A stretch of 64,000 nt of DNA, from contig CAWGXI010000018.1 in assembly GCA_963826515.1 (NCBI GenBank), forward strand, positions 62,001 through 126,000, given 5' to 3'. Shown piece after piece: positions 53,503 through 61,361 of this stretch. This DNA comes from DATFVJ01 sp963826515. GTDB taxonomy: Bacteria; Actinomycetota; Actinomycetes; Streptosporangiales; Streptosporangiaceae. Position 1 is the stretch's first letter; the number at the start of each line of letters is the position of its first letter. The translations under genes and the position numbers were made by a program. The notes under the pieces were generated by a model that ran no database searches, was not told where the DNA came from, and saw only the letters and a program-made list of their open reading frames with translations.

Positions 53503-53663
53503 GTGCGCGATGGGCTGGCGGTGCGCGATGGGCTGGCGGTGCGCGATGGGCTGGCGGTGCGCGATGGGCTGGCGGTGCGCGATGGGCTGGCGGGCGCGAT
53601 GGGCTGGCGGTGCGCGATGGGCTGGCGGGCCGCGATGGGCTGCCGGTCGGCGACGGGCTGACG
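53503..53663. repeat. 18-bp minisatellite in the kinase gene, nine units
   Basis: gtgcgcgatgggctggcg from 53503; units 1-5 are identical, unit 6 (53593-53609) lacks one T, unit 7 is standard, units 8-9 degenerate towards the native sequence gacgggctgacg before the G1 box. In frame each unit encodes V-R-D-G-L-A, close to the downstream native VRDSGIG. Confidence 0.92.
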
Positions 53664-53881
53664 GTCACGGTGCGGGACAGCGGCATCGGGTTCGACCCCG
53701 GCCGCGTCGGGCCTGACCGGCTCGGCATCAGCCGCTCGATCGTGGAACGGATGGAGGATTGCGGCGGGACGGCGTCGGTGCGGTCCGTGCCTGGACGCGG
53801 CACCACGGTGACCCTGCACTTGCCCGCGGCGGCCGACGTGTTCGTGTCACCGCACACGCCGCCGGTGGGCTGGGGGGCGAG

Positions 53882-55018
53882 ATGAACCGCGACGCGGTGG
53901 TGCAGGAAGTCTACGAGTCCGAGTTCCCGCGGACCGCAGCCGCGGTGGCCGTCATCTGGCAGCTGACCTTGCTGCTCCAAGTGCTCGCCTACCTCGGCGA
54001 TTTTCATCAGCCGTTCGTACCTGTCGCGGTGTGGCTCGGCATGCTCGCCGCTGCGGCGTGGCTGGTGCCACGCGCCCGCGCGGGCGGACTCACCGGGCCG
54101 CAGTCAGCGATCGCCGTCGGCGTCGCCGCTGTGGCGGTTCTGCTTGTGGGTTTGGAGCGCCGCGGGCACGGTGCCACCGGATCGGTCGACTGGTCGGTGC
54201 TCGGCTCCGGCTGGTTGCTCGCGCTCGTCGCCGCGTGCCGCCGGGCGTGGGAGTGGATCTGTGGTGCGCTCGTGGTCTTCGCGATCCACGCTGTCGTCGC
54301 CATCCGCGTCTTCGGTGTGCACGCGCTCGGCCTGTCCCGGCTGTCGGTCACCGCGTACACCTTGCTCGTGATACTCGTGGCGTTCGCCGCGGTGCGGCCG
54401 ATGTTCCGTGCGAGCGCCCGCATCGCCGCGCGCCGGGCGCACCTTGCGAGCTGGTCGGCCGCCGAGCGCGCGGCCGCGGCGGCCGTGCATGACGACAGGC
54501 GCCGCCGCCTGGCCGTGCTCGAACGAGAGGCTCTTCCGCTGCTCCGGGCGATCGCCGATGGAGGCCTGGATCCCACCGCGGCAGCCGTTCAGGAGCAATG
54601 TGCGCAACGTGCGGCCAAGCTCCGGCAGGCGCTGGCGGATCGGGCCGGTCCCGGGGCAGAACTGCTGGCCGAGTTCGAGCCCGTGCTGCGCGCGGCGGGC
54701 GACCGCGGCTTGCCGGTGGAGACGCAGGTGGTCGGCGACCCGGGGCACGCTGGAACCCAGGTGATCAGCGCCACGAACGCGGCAGTGGATCAGGTACTGC
54801 GGGTGCTCCCGCCGCAGCCGGTGCTCCTCACCGTCCTGGCGAACGTTGATCAGGTCGAGCTCTACCTGATCTTCCGTGGCCCCTGGCCCGGGCAGGCGGA
54901 TGCGATCGATATGCGGGCGGCGGCGCCGCCGGTGTCTGGCTGGCATGCGAGGGTCGATATCGACGAATGCGGCGCGGGCTGCCTCGAGGTGCGGTGGCCG
55001 AAGGCGGTTCACGCGTGA
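53882..55018 (+). CDS. Membrane protein, degenerate kinase-like partner of the two-component system
   Basis: 378 residues; ATG overlaps the kinase stop (ATGA). Five to six membrane helices (AVIWQLTLLLQVLAYLG to LLVILVAFAAVRPMF) precede a cytoplasmic helix AERAAAAAVHDDRRRRLAVL, which has an H-D pair where a HisKA_3 protein would have its phosphorylated His. The rest (LLAEFEPVLRAAGDRGLPVE) shows no N- or G-boxes, so it is probably not an active kinase but a sensor or scaffold. It is cotranslated with the kinase and the regulator. Confidence 0.7.
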   Translation: MNRDAVVQEVYESEFPRTAAAVAVIWQLTLLLQVLAYLGDFHQPFVPVAVWLGMLAAAAWLVPRARAGGLTGPQSAIAVGVAAVAVLLVGLERRGHGATGSVDWSVLGSGWLLALVAACRRAWEWICGALVVFAIHAVVAIRVFGVHALGLSRLSVTAYTLLVILVAFAAVRPMFRASARIAARRAHLASWSAAERAAAAAVHDDRRRRLAVLEREALPLLRAIADGGLDPTAAAVQEQCAQRAAKLRQALADRAGPGAELLAEFEPVLRAAGDRGLPVETQVVGDPGHAGTQVISATNAAVDQVLRVLPPQPVLLTVLANVDQVELYLIFRGPWPGQADAIDMRAAAPPVSGWHARVDIDECGAGCLEVRWPKAVHA

Positions 55019-55698
55019 GCGATCCCGGCAGGCCGGCTGCTGTCATCAAGGTCGCGGCGGTCGACGATCACCCCATCGTGCTTGGCGGCATCGTCGGCTG
55101 GCTCGACAATGAGCACGGCGATATCCGCGTCGTGGGCACCGCCACCACGGTCGATGGCCTGCTCGCCGGGCCTGCGCGGCACGCCGACGTCGTGCTGCTC
55201 GATCTCGACCTGGGCGACGGCACCTCTGCAGAACGTAACGTCGGCGCGATCCTCGCCGCCGGCCCCGCCGTCCTGATCCTGGCTGCCTCAGATAGGCCGC
55301 TGTCCGTCCGCGCCGCGATGCGTGCGGGCGCACTCGGCTACGTACTCAAGAACGAGGAGACCGATGCCGTGTGCGCCGCCATCCGCGCGGCCGCCGCAGG
55401 TGAAGCCTGGGTCTCTTCGAGCCTTGCCTACATCCTCGCCACTGACGACGCTCCCGACCGGCCCACCCTGAGCCCGCAGGAAACCCGTGCACTGCAGCTT
55501 TATGCCACTGGCATGCCGCTCAAATCCGTCGCCCGCAGGATGGCGATCGGCGAGGAGACCGTAAAGCAGTACCTGGGGCGCGTGCGGGAGAAATACGCCC
55601 GTGTCGGGCGCACCGCGACGACCAAGCTGGAGCTTTACCATCGGGCGGTCGAAGACGGGCACCTCCCCCCTCCCACTGCGGAGTATCCAGGCTCCTGA
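55015..55698 (+). CDS. NarL/FixJ-family response regulator
   Basis: 227 residues from GTG 55015, overlapping the preceding stop (GTGA). Receiver domain: IKVAAVDDHPIVLGGIVGWL with acidic pair, phospho-acceptor Asp about 63 in VVLLDLDLGDG, and YVLKNEETDAVCAAIRAA. The C-terminal HTH reads LSPQETRALQLYATGMPLKS, ARRMAIGEETVKQYLGRVRE. Cognate regulator of the upstream kinase. The last codons (RAVEDGHLPPP) are the first copy of a repeat that continues after the stop. Confidence 0.93.
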   Translation: MSDPGRPAAVIKVAAVDDHPIVLGGIVGWLDNEHGDIRVVGTATTVDGLLAGPARHADVVLLDLDLGDGTSAERNVGAILAAGPAVLILAASDRPLSVRAAMRAGALGYVLKNEETDAVCAAIRAAAAGEAWVSSSLAYILATDDAPDRPTLSPQETRALQLYATGMPLKSVARRMAIGEETVKQYLGRVREKYARVGRTATTKLELYHRAVEDGHLPPPTAEYPGS

Positions 55699-55830
55699 CC
55701 GCTCGGCGCCCGGTTCCGCCAAGAAGTCCCCGCCCTCGACGCCGTCGGACGGTCGAGGACGGGAACCATCCCCCAGAAGATACCCGCCCTCGACGTCGTC
55801 CGGCTGTTCGAAGACGGCTATCTCCCCCCC
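55641..55830. repeat. Repeat derived from the response-regulator 3' end
   Basis: Copy 0 (55641-55670) encodes the regulator's C-terminal codons; copies at 55744-55774 and 55799-55830 share tcggacggtcgaggacgggaa-type sequence and end in a C-run. They lie beyond the stop, spaced about 103 and 55 bases, with a related fragment near 55878. Confidence 0.65.
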
Positions 55831-56009
55831 ATGCTTCTGTGGGGGTCGCGGTCTTACTGCTGGTGACCGGATCCCCTCGAAGATGCCGCCCTCGACTCTT
55901 GCCGATGGGATCGATGCTAGTTTGCGGTGGCACGGGGCGCACGACCCCTAATCGGGGGTCACAGACCTCAGCGCCGGGGTCAGCTACCTATGGCCAAGCT
56001 CACGCCGCT

Positions 56010-56163
56010 TCGGCCAGCGCGCGCTACTTTGACCAGCGCGCGCTACTTTGACCAGCGCGCGCTACTTTGGCCAGGGCACGCCACTTGACGAGCGCACGGT
56101 ACTTTGACCAGGGCACGCCACATGACGAGCGCGCGCTACGAGCGCACGCTACTTGACCAGCTC
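56010..56163. repeat. 19-bp minisatellite derived from the E1 relic 3' end
   Basis: About eight units of actttgaccagcgcgcgct with substitutions lie directly downstream of the minus-strand E1 relic; the unit next to it (ctacttgaccagctcgcgcg, about 56149-56168) contains that gene's last codons and stop. Confidence 0.85.
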
Positions 56164-56600
56164 GCGCGCGGCCATCTCGATGAGCGGCTCAGACAGCAGC
56201 ACCGTGGCGGCCGCGTCGCCGGGCGGGATGAGGCTGTCCGCACTGGTTACCCGGGCGACATGGCCCGCGAATCTCGCGTCGGCGAGCGCGGCGATCACTC
56301 CTTCGGATACGCCGCCGGCGTGCCTGGTCTCGTCGGCGACAAGCACCCGCCCGGTGGCCGCTGCCTCGCGGAGCACGTCTGCCACCGGTAGGGGCGCGAT
56401 CCACCGGAGATCCACCACCCGGCAGCCGGCCGCGGCGCCAGCGGTGCCATAACCTCCGCCGCGGATGACAGGCGACGTGCTCCCATCACCTCGCGCGCCG
56501 CGGCGAGGACCTGCGCACGTACCGCCTCGTACCGCACGAGGACCTCGTCAGCGGTCAGCGGCCCGGCATCCACGAGCAGGCGCGCCGTGCCCGTCAACGG
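56149..56600 (-). pseudogene. 2-oxoacid dehydrogenase E1 relic (alpha-like piece fused by deletion to the beta C-terminus)
   Basis: The upstream part reads LLVDAGPLTADEVLVRYEAV and RRLSSAAEVMAPLAP, matching the middle of E1 alpha/beta-type thiamine enzymes. It is followed, after a large gap relative to the family, by VVDLRWIAPLPVADVLREAA, TGRVLVADETRHAGGVSEGV and VTSADSLIPPGDAA, the transketolase C-terminal domain (PF02780). The pyrophosphate-binding core is missing and the two parts are in different frames near 56420. Non-functional. Confidence 0.65.
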
Positions 56601-56617
56601 GTCGAGCGCGAGGTCAG

Positions 56618-56690
56618 CCGCGGGTCTTTGCCGGGCCCGCGGGTCTTTCCTGGGCCCGCGGGTCTTTCCTGGGCCCGCGGGCCCAGGGGA
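56618..56690. repeat. 19-bp tandem repeat, three full units
   Basis: ccgcgggtctttcctgggc occurs at 56637-56655 and 56656-56674, preceded by a variant at 56618-56636 and followed by a partial unit; it extends beyond the 5' side of the E1 relic. Confidence 0.85.
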
Positions 56691-56785
56691 GGACCCGCGG
56701 AAGTCGCGTCGCTGACGATGCGGGTCGTTCCATTGTCCGCCGCGATCGTCGCACCAACCGAAATCTGTGCCCCGGGTCAGTAGCC

Positions 56786-57871
56786 TTACCCGGGCAGGAC
56801 GCGGACGGCGGTGGCGTCGATGTCAGCGATCCGCGGCCGGCCCGCGAGCGCCATGACCTCGCTCAGCTCTTCCCGCAGCAATGTGAGCACCGCGCCGGCG
56901 CCTGCCGCTCCCGCGTGCGCGAGGCCCCAGAGCACCGGCCGGCCAACAAGTACGGCGTGCGCGCCGAGTGCAAGCGCCTTGAACACGTCTGTGCCGTTGC
57001 GCACGCCGCCATCGACAAGCACTGGAATGCGGCCCGCGGCGGCGGCGACCACCTCGGGCAGGGCGTCCATGCTTGCGATTGCCCCATCAAGCTGCCGGCC
57101 GCCGTGGTTGGACACCACGATCGCGTCGACGCCGTGATCAACGGCCAGCACCGTGTCCTCCGCCGTCACGATCCCCTTGAGCATGACCGGCAGCGTCGTC
57201 TGCGCGCGGAGCCAGGCGAGATCGGCCCAGGTGATGGTCGGGTCGAACTCGCTCGCCACATGGCGCTGCAACGCGGATGCGCGCGGGTCGCGCTCGTGCG
57301 CCGCGGCCATTACCGACGACTCGACGTTCACGGCGCGGATGCCAGGCGGCAGCGTGAACCCGTTACGGATGTCCCGCAACCGCCGGCCGAGGCGCGGTGT
57401 ATCCACCGTCAGCATCAGTGCCTTGCAGCCGGCGTCCGCGGCCCGCCGCAGCATGCGGCCGAGGACCTCACGCTGCCTCAGCCAGTAGACCTGAAGCCAC
57501 CAGGTGCCGCCCGCCGCGGCGGCGATCTCCTCGAAGCTGCGGCTCGCCATCGTGCTCGCGATGAACAGCGAGCCCACCTCGCGCGCGGCCGCCGCCGCCG
57601 CGACCTCGCCGTCCGGATGGGCCAGCCGCTGGAAGGCCATGGGCGCTATCGCGACAGGGAAGTCGAGCGGCGCGCCAAGCAGGGTCGTGCCTAGGTCGCG
57701 CGCGGAGATGTCGACGAGCACCCTGGGACGCACGATGATCCGCTGGAATGCCGTCAGGTTGGCGGCGAGCGTGGACTCGGTGCCGCTGCCCCCCTGCAGA
57801 TAGTCCCAGACATCGGCCCGCAGCCCGGACCGCGCCGCCGTTTCGAACTCTTCCAGCCGCAGCAGTTCCAT
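56786..57871 (-). CDS. FMN-dependent alpha-hydroxy-acid oxidase/dehydrogenase
   Basis: 361 residues from ATG 57871. VWDYLQGGSGTESTLAANLT opens the barrel; FPVAIAPMAFQRLAHPDGEV, MASRSFEEIAAAAGGTWWLQ, VDTPRLGRRLRDIRNGFTLP and LKGIVTAEDTVLAVDHGVDA lead to the active-site His in IVVSNHGGRQLDGAIASMDA and the phosphate-binding DGGVRNGTDVFKALALGAHA. The family oxidises L-lactate, glycolate or similar acids. Substrate not determinable. No operon partner; the adjacent E1 relic may have been functionally linked once. Confidence 0.92.
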   Translation of the reverse strand: MELLRLEEFETAARSGLRADVWDYLQGGSGTESTLAANLTAFQRIIVRPRVLVDISARDLGTTLLGAPLDFPVAIAPMAFQRLAHPDGEVAAAAAAREVGSLFIASTMASRSFEEIAAAAGGTWWLQVYWLRQREVLGRMLRRAADAGCKALMLTVDTPRLGRRLRDIRNGFTLPPGIRAVNVESSVMAAAHERDPRASALQRHVASEFDPTITWADLAWLRAQTTLPVMLKGIVTAEDTVLAVDHGVDAIVVSNHGGRQLDGAIASMDALPEVVAAAAGRIPVLVDGGVRNGTDVFKALALGAHAVLVGRPVLWGLAHAGAAGAGAVLTLLREELSEVMALAGRPRIADIDATAVRVLPG

Positions 57872-58261
57872 GCCAGTTCGCGCCCTTTGCTATCCGGACC
57901 GATAGAGATCGCCTGCACTTCGCCGGCCATCACACAGAAGATGTTCGAGATTTCCTGACCACCGTAGTCAAGGTGCGAAACGTGCGGCAAGCCGCCCCAA
58001 AACGTACTGATCAGGTGCTGGGCCGGATCGATGATTTCAGCCGCTACCTGAGGGTTTCGGCCGAGGGCCGGGCCAGGCGTTGGTGCAGGCTCGGCCCGGG
58101 CGTCGGCCCCCAGGCATCGGCCCAGCCGTGATCGCGGCCGGGGTGGTCCAGGGAATCGATTTAGCAATTATGCGCGGATCGTGAATCTTTAATTATTAAG
58201 TAATCCTGATAATGGCAGCGGCGAGGCAACCCGCAATGGCGTTCGCGCCGTCTTAACAGAT
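57872..58261. other. Gene-free stretch with an AT-rich end
   Basis: Upstream of both the oxidase and the serpin. Frames such as ISNIFCVMAGEVQAISIG on the minus strand are not convincing. An AT-rich patch 58165-58215 (tttaattattaagtaatcc, GATAAT at about 58208) is likely the serpin promoter zone. Confidence 0.45.
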
Positions 58262-59605
58262 ATGGGAAATTCACGTGTCGCCGTCGCGGCCGCCGTTGCG
58301 GCGGCGCTGGCCGTCACTATGCCGGGTTTGGCTGCGGCCTCGCGGCAGCCGCATGCCCGCGGCGAGATGGGGCAGCGGCTCAGGCCGCTGCCTGAGCCGC
58401 GGCCTGGGCCGCTGCCTGAGCCGCTGCCTCGCCCGGCGCCCGCTGCCGATCCACGGCCATATGCGGCCGCGGACACGGCGTTCGGGCTTGATGCGCTCGC
58501 CGCGTGGTGCAGACGCGATCCGCAGGCGAACCTGGTCTTCTCGCCCGAGAGCCTCGCCACCGGCATGGGCATGGCCTACCTCGGTGCGCGCGGCCACGCG
58601 GCGGCCGTCATGGCGCACACCTTCCATCTGCCGCCCGCCGCGGCCGTAACTGCGAGCGCCGGGCCGGCCGCTGACCGCGCGCGGTCGGCGTTCGTCGCAG
58701 GCATGCGGGGCCGTTCTGCGGCGTTGCGGGCGCTCGACGGGCCGGGCGTCGCTGTCCTCGGCAGCGACCATGTGTGGACCGACAAGGGAATGCGGCCGGA
58801 GGCGAGCTATCTCGGCGACGTCGCCGCGGCCTACGGCGCGGGTGTTTCCGTGGTGCCGCTGCTGACCGACGTCGAGTCGGCCAGGCGGACCATCAATGCC
58901 ACGATCACGCGGGAGACCGGCGGCCAGATCACCGATCTGTTCCCGGCGGGATCGATCCACAGTGACGGCTGGGTCCTCACCGACGCGATGTACCTGAACG
59001 CCTTGTGGGCAAGGCCGTTCGACAGCGCTAGGACCGCTAGGGGTCCCTTCACGACGGCGGCAGGGAAAGCCGTGCGGCCCGAGTTCCTGCACGGCATCGG
59101 CGTGTACTCGTATGCGCACGCCGATGGCTGGACCGCGGTGTCGCTGCCGTACCGCGGCGGGAGGCTCGAGATGGTGGCGCTGCGGCCCGACAGCGGCCGC
59201 GCTGCCTGCCCGGCCATTGGCCCTGCCGCGCTGAACCTGGTGATAAGCCGGCTGGCCGCCCAGTCCGTCGGGCTCGCGATGCCCAAGGTCCGGCTCGCCT
59301 CGAAGGCTGACATGGCGGTTCTTTTCGGCAGCCTTGGCATGGGCACGGCCTTCGGACCGGCCGCGGATTTCAGCGGCCTCTCGCCGAACGCCGGCGGCCT
59401 TAGCGCGGTGGAACACGCCGCCACGATGGGAGTGAACGAGACGGGTACGGTGGCGGCCGCCGCCACCGGGACCGGTATCGGGGTGACGGCCGTTCTCCGG
59501 CACAGGAATGTCGTGTTCGACCGGCCCTACCTGCTGCTCGTCAGGGATTCGGTAACTGGCGAGCCACTCTTCCTCGCCCGCGTGGCCGACCCTTCGCAGG
59601 GGTAA
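58262..59605 (+). CDS. Secreted serpin (serine protease inhibitor)
   Basis: 447 residues from ATG 58262. Signal peptide AAAVAAALAVTMPGLAAAS, then a Pro/Glu/Arg-rich linker. The serpin fold follows: FSPESLATGMGMAYLGARGH, HVWTDKGMRPEASYLGDVAA, INATITRETGGQITDLFPAG, WVLTDAMYLNALWARPF, LPYRGGRLEMVALRP, MPKVRLASKADMAVLFGSLG and FDRPYLLLVRDSVTGEPLFL with ARVADPS. The reactive-centre hinge VNETGTVAAAATG has the small-residue pattern of inhibitory serpins; P1-P1' is probably Thr-Ala or nearby, suggesting elastase- or subtilisin-like targets (inference). Serpins are uncommon in bacteria. The final codons form the first unit of a tandem array. Confidence 0.92.
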   Translation: MGNSRVAVAAAVAAALAVTMPGLAAASRQPHARGEMGQRLRPLPEPRPGPLPEPLPRPAPAADPRPYAAADTAFGLDALAAWCRRDPQANLVFSPESLATGMGMAYLGARGHAAAVMAHTFHLPPAAAVTASAGPAADRARSAFVAGMRGRSAALRALDGPGVAVLGSDHVWTDKGMRPEASYLGDVAAAYGAGVSVVPLLTDVESARRTINATITRETGGQITDLFPAGSIHSDGWVLTDAMYLNALWARPFDSARTARGPFTTAAGKAVRPEFLHGIGVYSYAHADGWTAVSLPYRGGRLEMVALRPDSGRAACPAIGPAALNLVISRLAAQSVGLAMPKVRLASKADMAVLFGSLGMGTAFGPAADFSGLSPNAGGLSAVEHAATMGVNETGTVAAAATGTGIGVTAVLRHRNVVFDRPYLLLVRDSVTGEPLFLARVADPSQG

Positions 59606-59753
59606 GCCGATCCTCCGCGGGGGTGCGCCGATCCTCCGCGGGGGTGCGCCGATCCTCCGCGGGGGTGGGCCGATCCTCCGCGGGGGTGCGCCGATCCTCC
59701 GCGGGGGTGGGCGCCGATCCTCCGCGGGAGTGAGCCGACCCTTCGCGGGGTGC
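59585..59753. repeat. 21-bp minisatellite starting in the serpin stop region
   Basis: Eight units of gccgatcctccgcgggggtgc (20-23 bp). Unit 0 (59585-59605) is the serpin end itself, GCC GAC CCT TCG CAG GGG TAA; units 1-7 follow without interruption to 59753. Confidence 0.93.
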
Positions 59754-59826
59754 GCGGGCCCCTCCTGGCAGACTGGCGCGGACAGAGTCCGTCCCAGTCG
59801 TCCCAGCCGTCCCTGAGGAGGCCCGT

Positions 59827-60855
59827 ATGCTGCCGTGGTCGGCTGATCTTGCCGGGCGCGTCGACCGGCACGTGATCGCGAGCGAGGTGCTGCGGGGGAA
59901 TCCGCTGGGGGATCCGCACGAGCGTCCGCTGTGGGTCCAGGTGCCGCCCGGCTATGACGACGATCCCGGGCGCCGTTACCCATCTGTCTATGTGCTCCAG
60001 GGGTACACCGGGCACCTCACCATGTGGGCGAACAGGTCGGCTTACAGCCAGCCGTTCCCTGAACTGGCCGATGCGATATTCGCGAGTGGGCAGGCGCCGC
60101 CGGCGATCGTGGTCTACGTGGATGCCTGGACTGCCTACGGCGGCAGCCAGTTCGTCGACTCGCCTGGCACCGGGCGCTATCACACGTATCTGTGCGATGA
60201 AGTCGTACCGTGGGTCGACGGCAGATACCGCACGCTCGCCAGCCGCGACCATCGCGCGGTGAGCGGCAAGTCCAGCGGCGGCTTCGGCGCGATGATCACG
60301 CCGATGCTGCGGCCAGATCTGTTCGGAGCGCTTGCAACGCATGCTGGCGACTCGTTGTACGAGATGAGTTACATCCCAGGTCTCGCCGAGGCGGTACGGC
60401 TCTTGCGCGGCTACGACGGTGACATCATGCGATGGTGGGACGACTTCCGCTCGCGCCCAAACGTGCAGAAGGACGGGGACATCGATCTGCTCATGCTGCT
60501 CGGCGTCTCCGCCTGCTTCTCGGCCCGCGCGGATGGCGCGCCCGAACTCCCGATGGATCCGGGGACGGGCGTGCTGCGGCAGAAGGTCTGGCAGCGCTGG
60601 CTTGACTGGGATCCGGTCCTGATGGCGCCGGCTCATGCGGACAGCTTGCGATCACTGCGCGCGATCTGGATCGACGCAGGCACCAGAGACGAGTTCTTCC
60701 TCGACCTGGGTGCGGCGGCGTTCAGGCAGGCACTGGCCAATATCGGCGTGCGCGAGGACGTTATTCACTTCGAGCTGTTCGATGGCAAGCATGGCGGTAT
60801 CGGTTACCGGTATCCGATAGCACTCGCCTGGATCTGCGAACGCATAGCGCCATGA
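59827..60855 (+). CDS. Esterase D/PF00756-type alpha/beta hydrolase
   Basis: 342 residues from ATG 59827 with GAGGAGG seven bases upstream. VIASEVLRGNPLGDPHERPL and VQVPPGYDDDPGRRYPSVYV open the domain; the oxyanion/nucleophile region is RAVSGKSSGGFGAMITPM (G-x-S-x-G). IDAGTRDEFFLDLGAAAFRQ and FDGKHGGIGYRY carry the Asp and His candidates. No signal peptide, so probably cytoplasmic. Family includes enterochelin and S-formylglutathione hydrolases and mycolyltransferases; substrate unknown. It stands alone behind the minisatellite. Confidence 0.85.
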   Translation: MLPWSADLAGRVDRHVIASEVLRGNPLGDPHERPLWVQVPPGYDDDPGRRYPSVYVLQGYTGHLTMWANRSAYSQPFPELADAIFASGQAPPAIVVYVDAWTAYGGSQFVDSPGTGRYHTYLCDEVVPWVDGRYRTLASRDHRAVSGKSSGGFGAMITPMLRPDLFGALATHAGDSLYEMSYIPGLAEAVRLLRGYDGDIMRWWDDFRSRPNVQKDGDIDLLMLLGVSACFSARADGAPELPMDPGTGVLRQKVWQRWLDWDPVLMAPAHADSLRSLRAIWIDAGTRDEFFLDLGAAAFRQALANIGVREDVIHFELFDGKHGGIGYRYPIALAWICERIAP

Positions 60856-60865
60856 CAAACCCTGG

Positions 60866-61105
60866 TTAGCCCAGGTCGTCGAACTCGCCGTCCTTGACGC
60901 CGGCGATGAACGCCCGCCACTCGGCTTCTGTGAAGGCGAGCACAGGCCCGTCCGGGTTCTTGGAGTCGCGCATGAGGATTAGCCGGTCCTCATCTGCCTT
61001 GTGCCCGGATACAGCTGCCGCGTCTTGTGTCACCGTCACCTCGACGGATTCTGTATCCCCAGTGTCATGGCCGCTTTCGCGCCATCCGGTGCCGGAGTTG
61101 TCCAT
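60866..61105 (-). CDS. DUF397 protein
   Basis: 79 residues. The C-terminal part MRDSKNPDGPVLAFTEAEWR and AFIAGVKDGEFDDLG is the standard DUF397 signature, found in streptomycete-type actinomycetes beside XRE-type (BldB/WhiJ-like) regulators involved in development. The N-terminal half is acidic and poorly conserved. No XRE partner is visible within the window, so this may be an orphan. Start ATG 61105 with no strong ribosome binding site. Confidence 0.88.
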   Translation of the reverse strand: MDNSGTGWRESGHDTGDTESVEVTVTQDAAAVSGHKADEDRLILMRDSKNPDGPVLAFTEAEWRAFIAGVKDGEFDDLG

Positions 61106-61361
61106 CCCGTATACCCGCGCTTCCGTTAGCTGACGGCTCCGTCAGGAGGCTATCGATCAGGAGGCTATCGCGTTTGCCGGCCTCGTTGCGCCTTGGAGTG
61201 TATAAGTGGTGGCCGTTGTAAGGGTTATTGTTTGGCCATGCCGCAAAGTGCCGCAAAGCGCCACCTTACGCAGGCCGCCAATCCGGCCCGTCAGCTTGTT
61301 TCGGGTGGCGGCTTCCTCGTGCTCGCCCGCCCGCTGTTGTTGCCGGGCGCCACGCGCGAGA
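61106..61361. other. Short gene-free stretch
   Basis: Contains a duplicated aggaggctatcg near 61143-61168 and otherwise nothing recognisable. It separates DUF397 and the end of the lipid kinase. Confidence 0.5.

Larger units (their letters stand above)
52324..53885 (+). pseudogene. NarL/DesK-type sensor histidine kinase with a repeat-borne frameshift
   Basis: ATG 52324 is a plausible start (a longer frame begins at 52096). About six membrane helices come first (CIAAAYIVVQVGIWHSF to ALFFVVVTVALAGYLMLERR). HisKA_3 dimerisation helix REHERLLHDTVLNTLTALAR carries the phosphorylatable His. The HATPase domain has a Pro-Pro-Val repeat insertion, N-box AVREALANVVRHAGTAEAWV, an array of Val-Arg-Asp-Gly-Leu-Ala repeats and then, in another frame, LTVTVRDSGIGFDPGRVGP (G1 box) and LGISRSIVERMEDCGGTASV ending at 53885. 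Unit six of the array is 17 instead of 18 bp, which breaks the frame. As written the kinase lacks part of its ATP site. Confidence 0.8.

Noticed and set aside
53503..53663. Tandem repeats considered as a CRISPR array
   Set aside because: Units are contiguous without unique spacers and lie in a coding region; the same is true of all other arrays in the window.
57754..58167. Minus-strand frame with ISNIFCVMAGEVQAISIG considered as a gene
   Set aside because: No start context and mixed Pro/Arg-rich sequence around it; both strands give equally weak frames.
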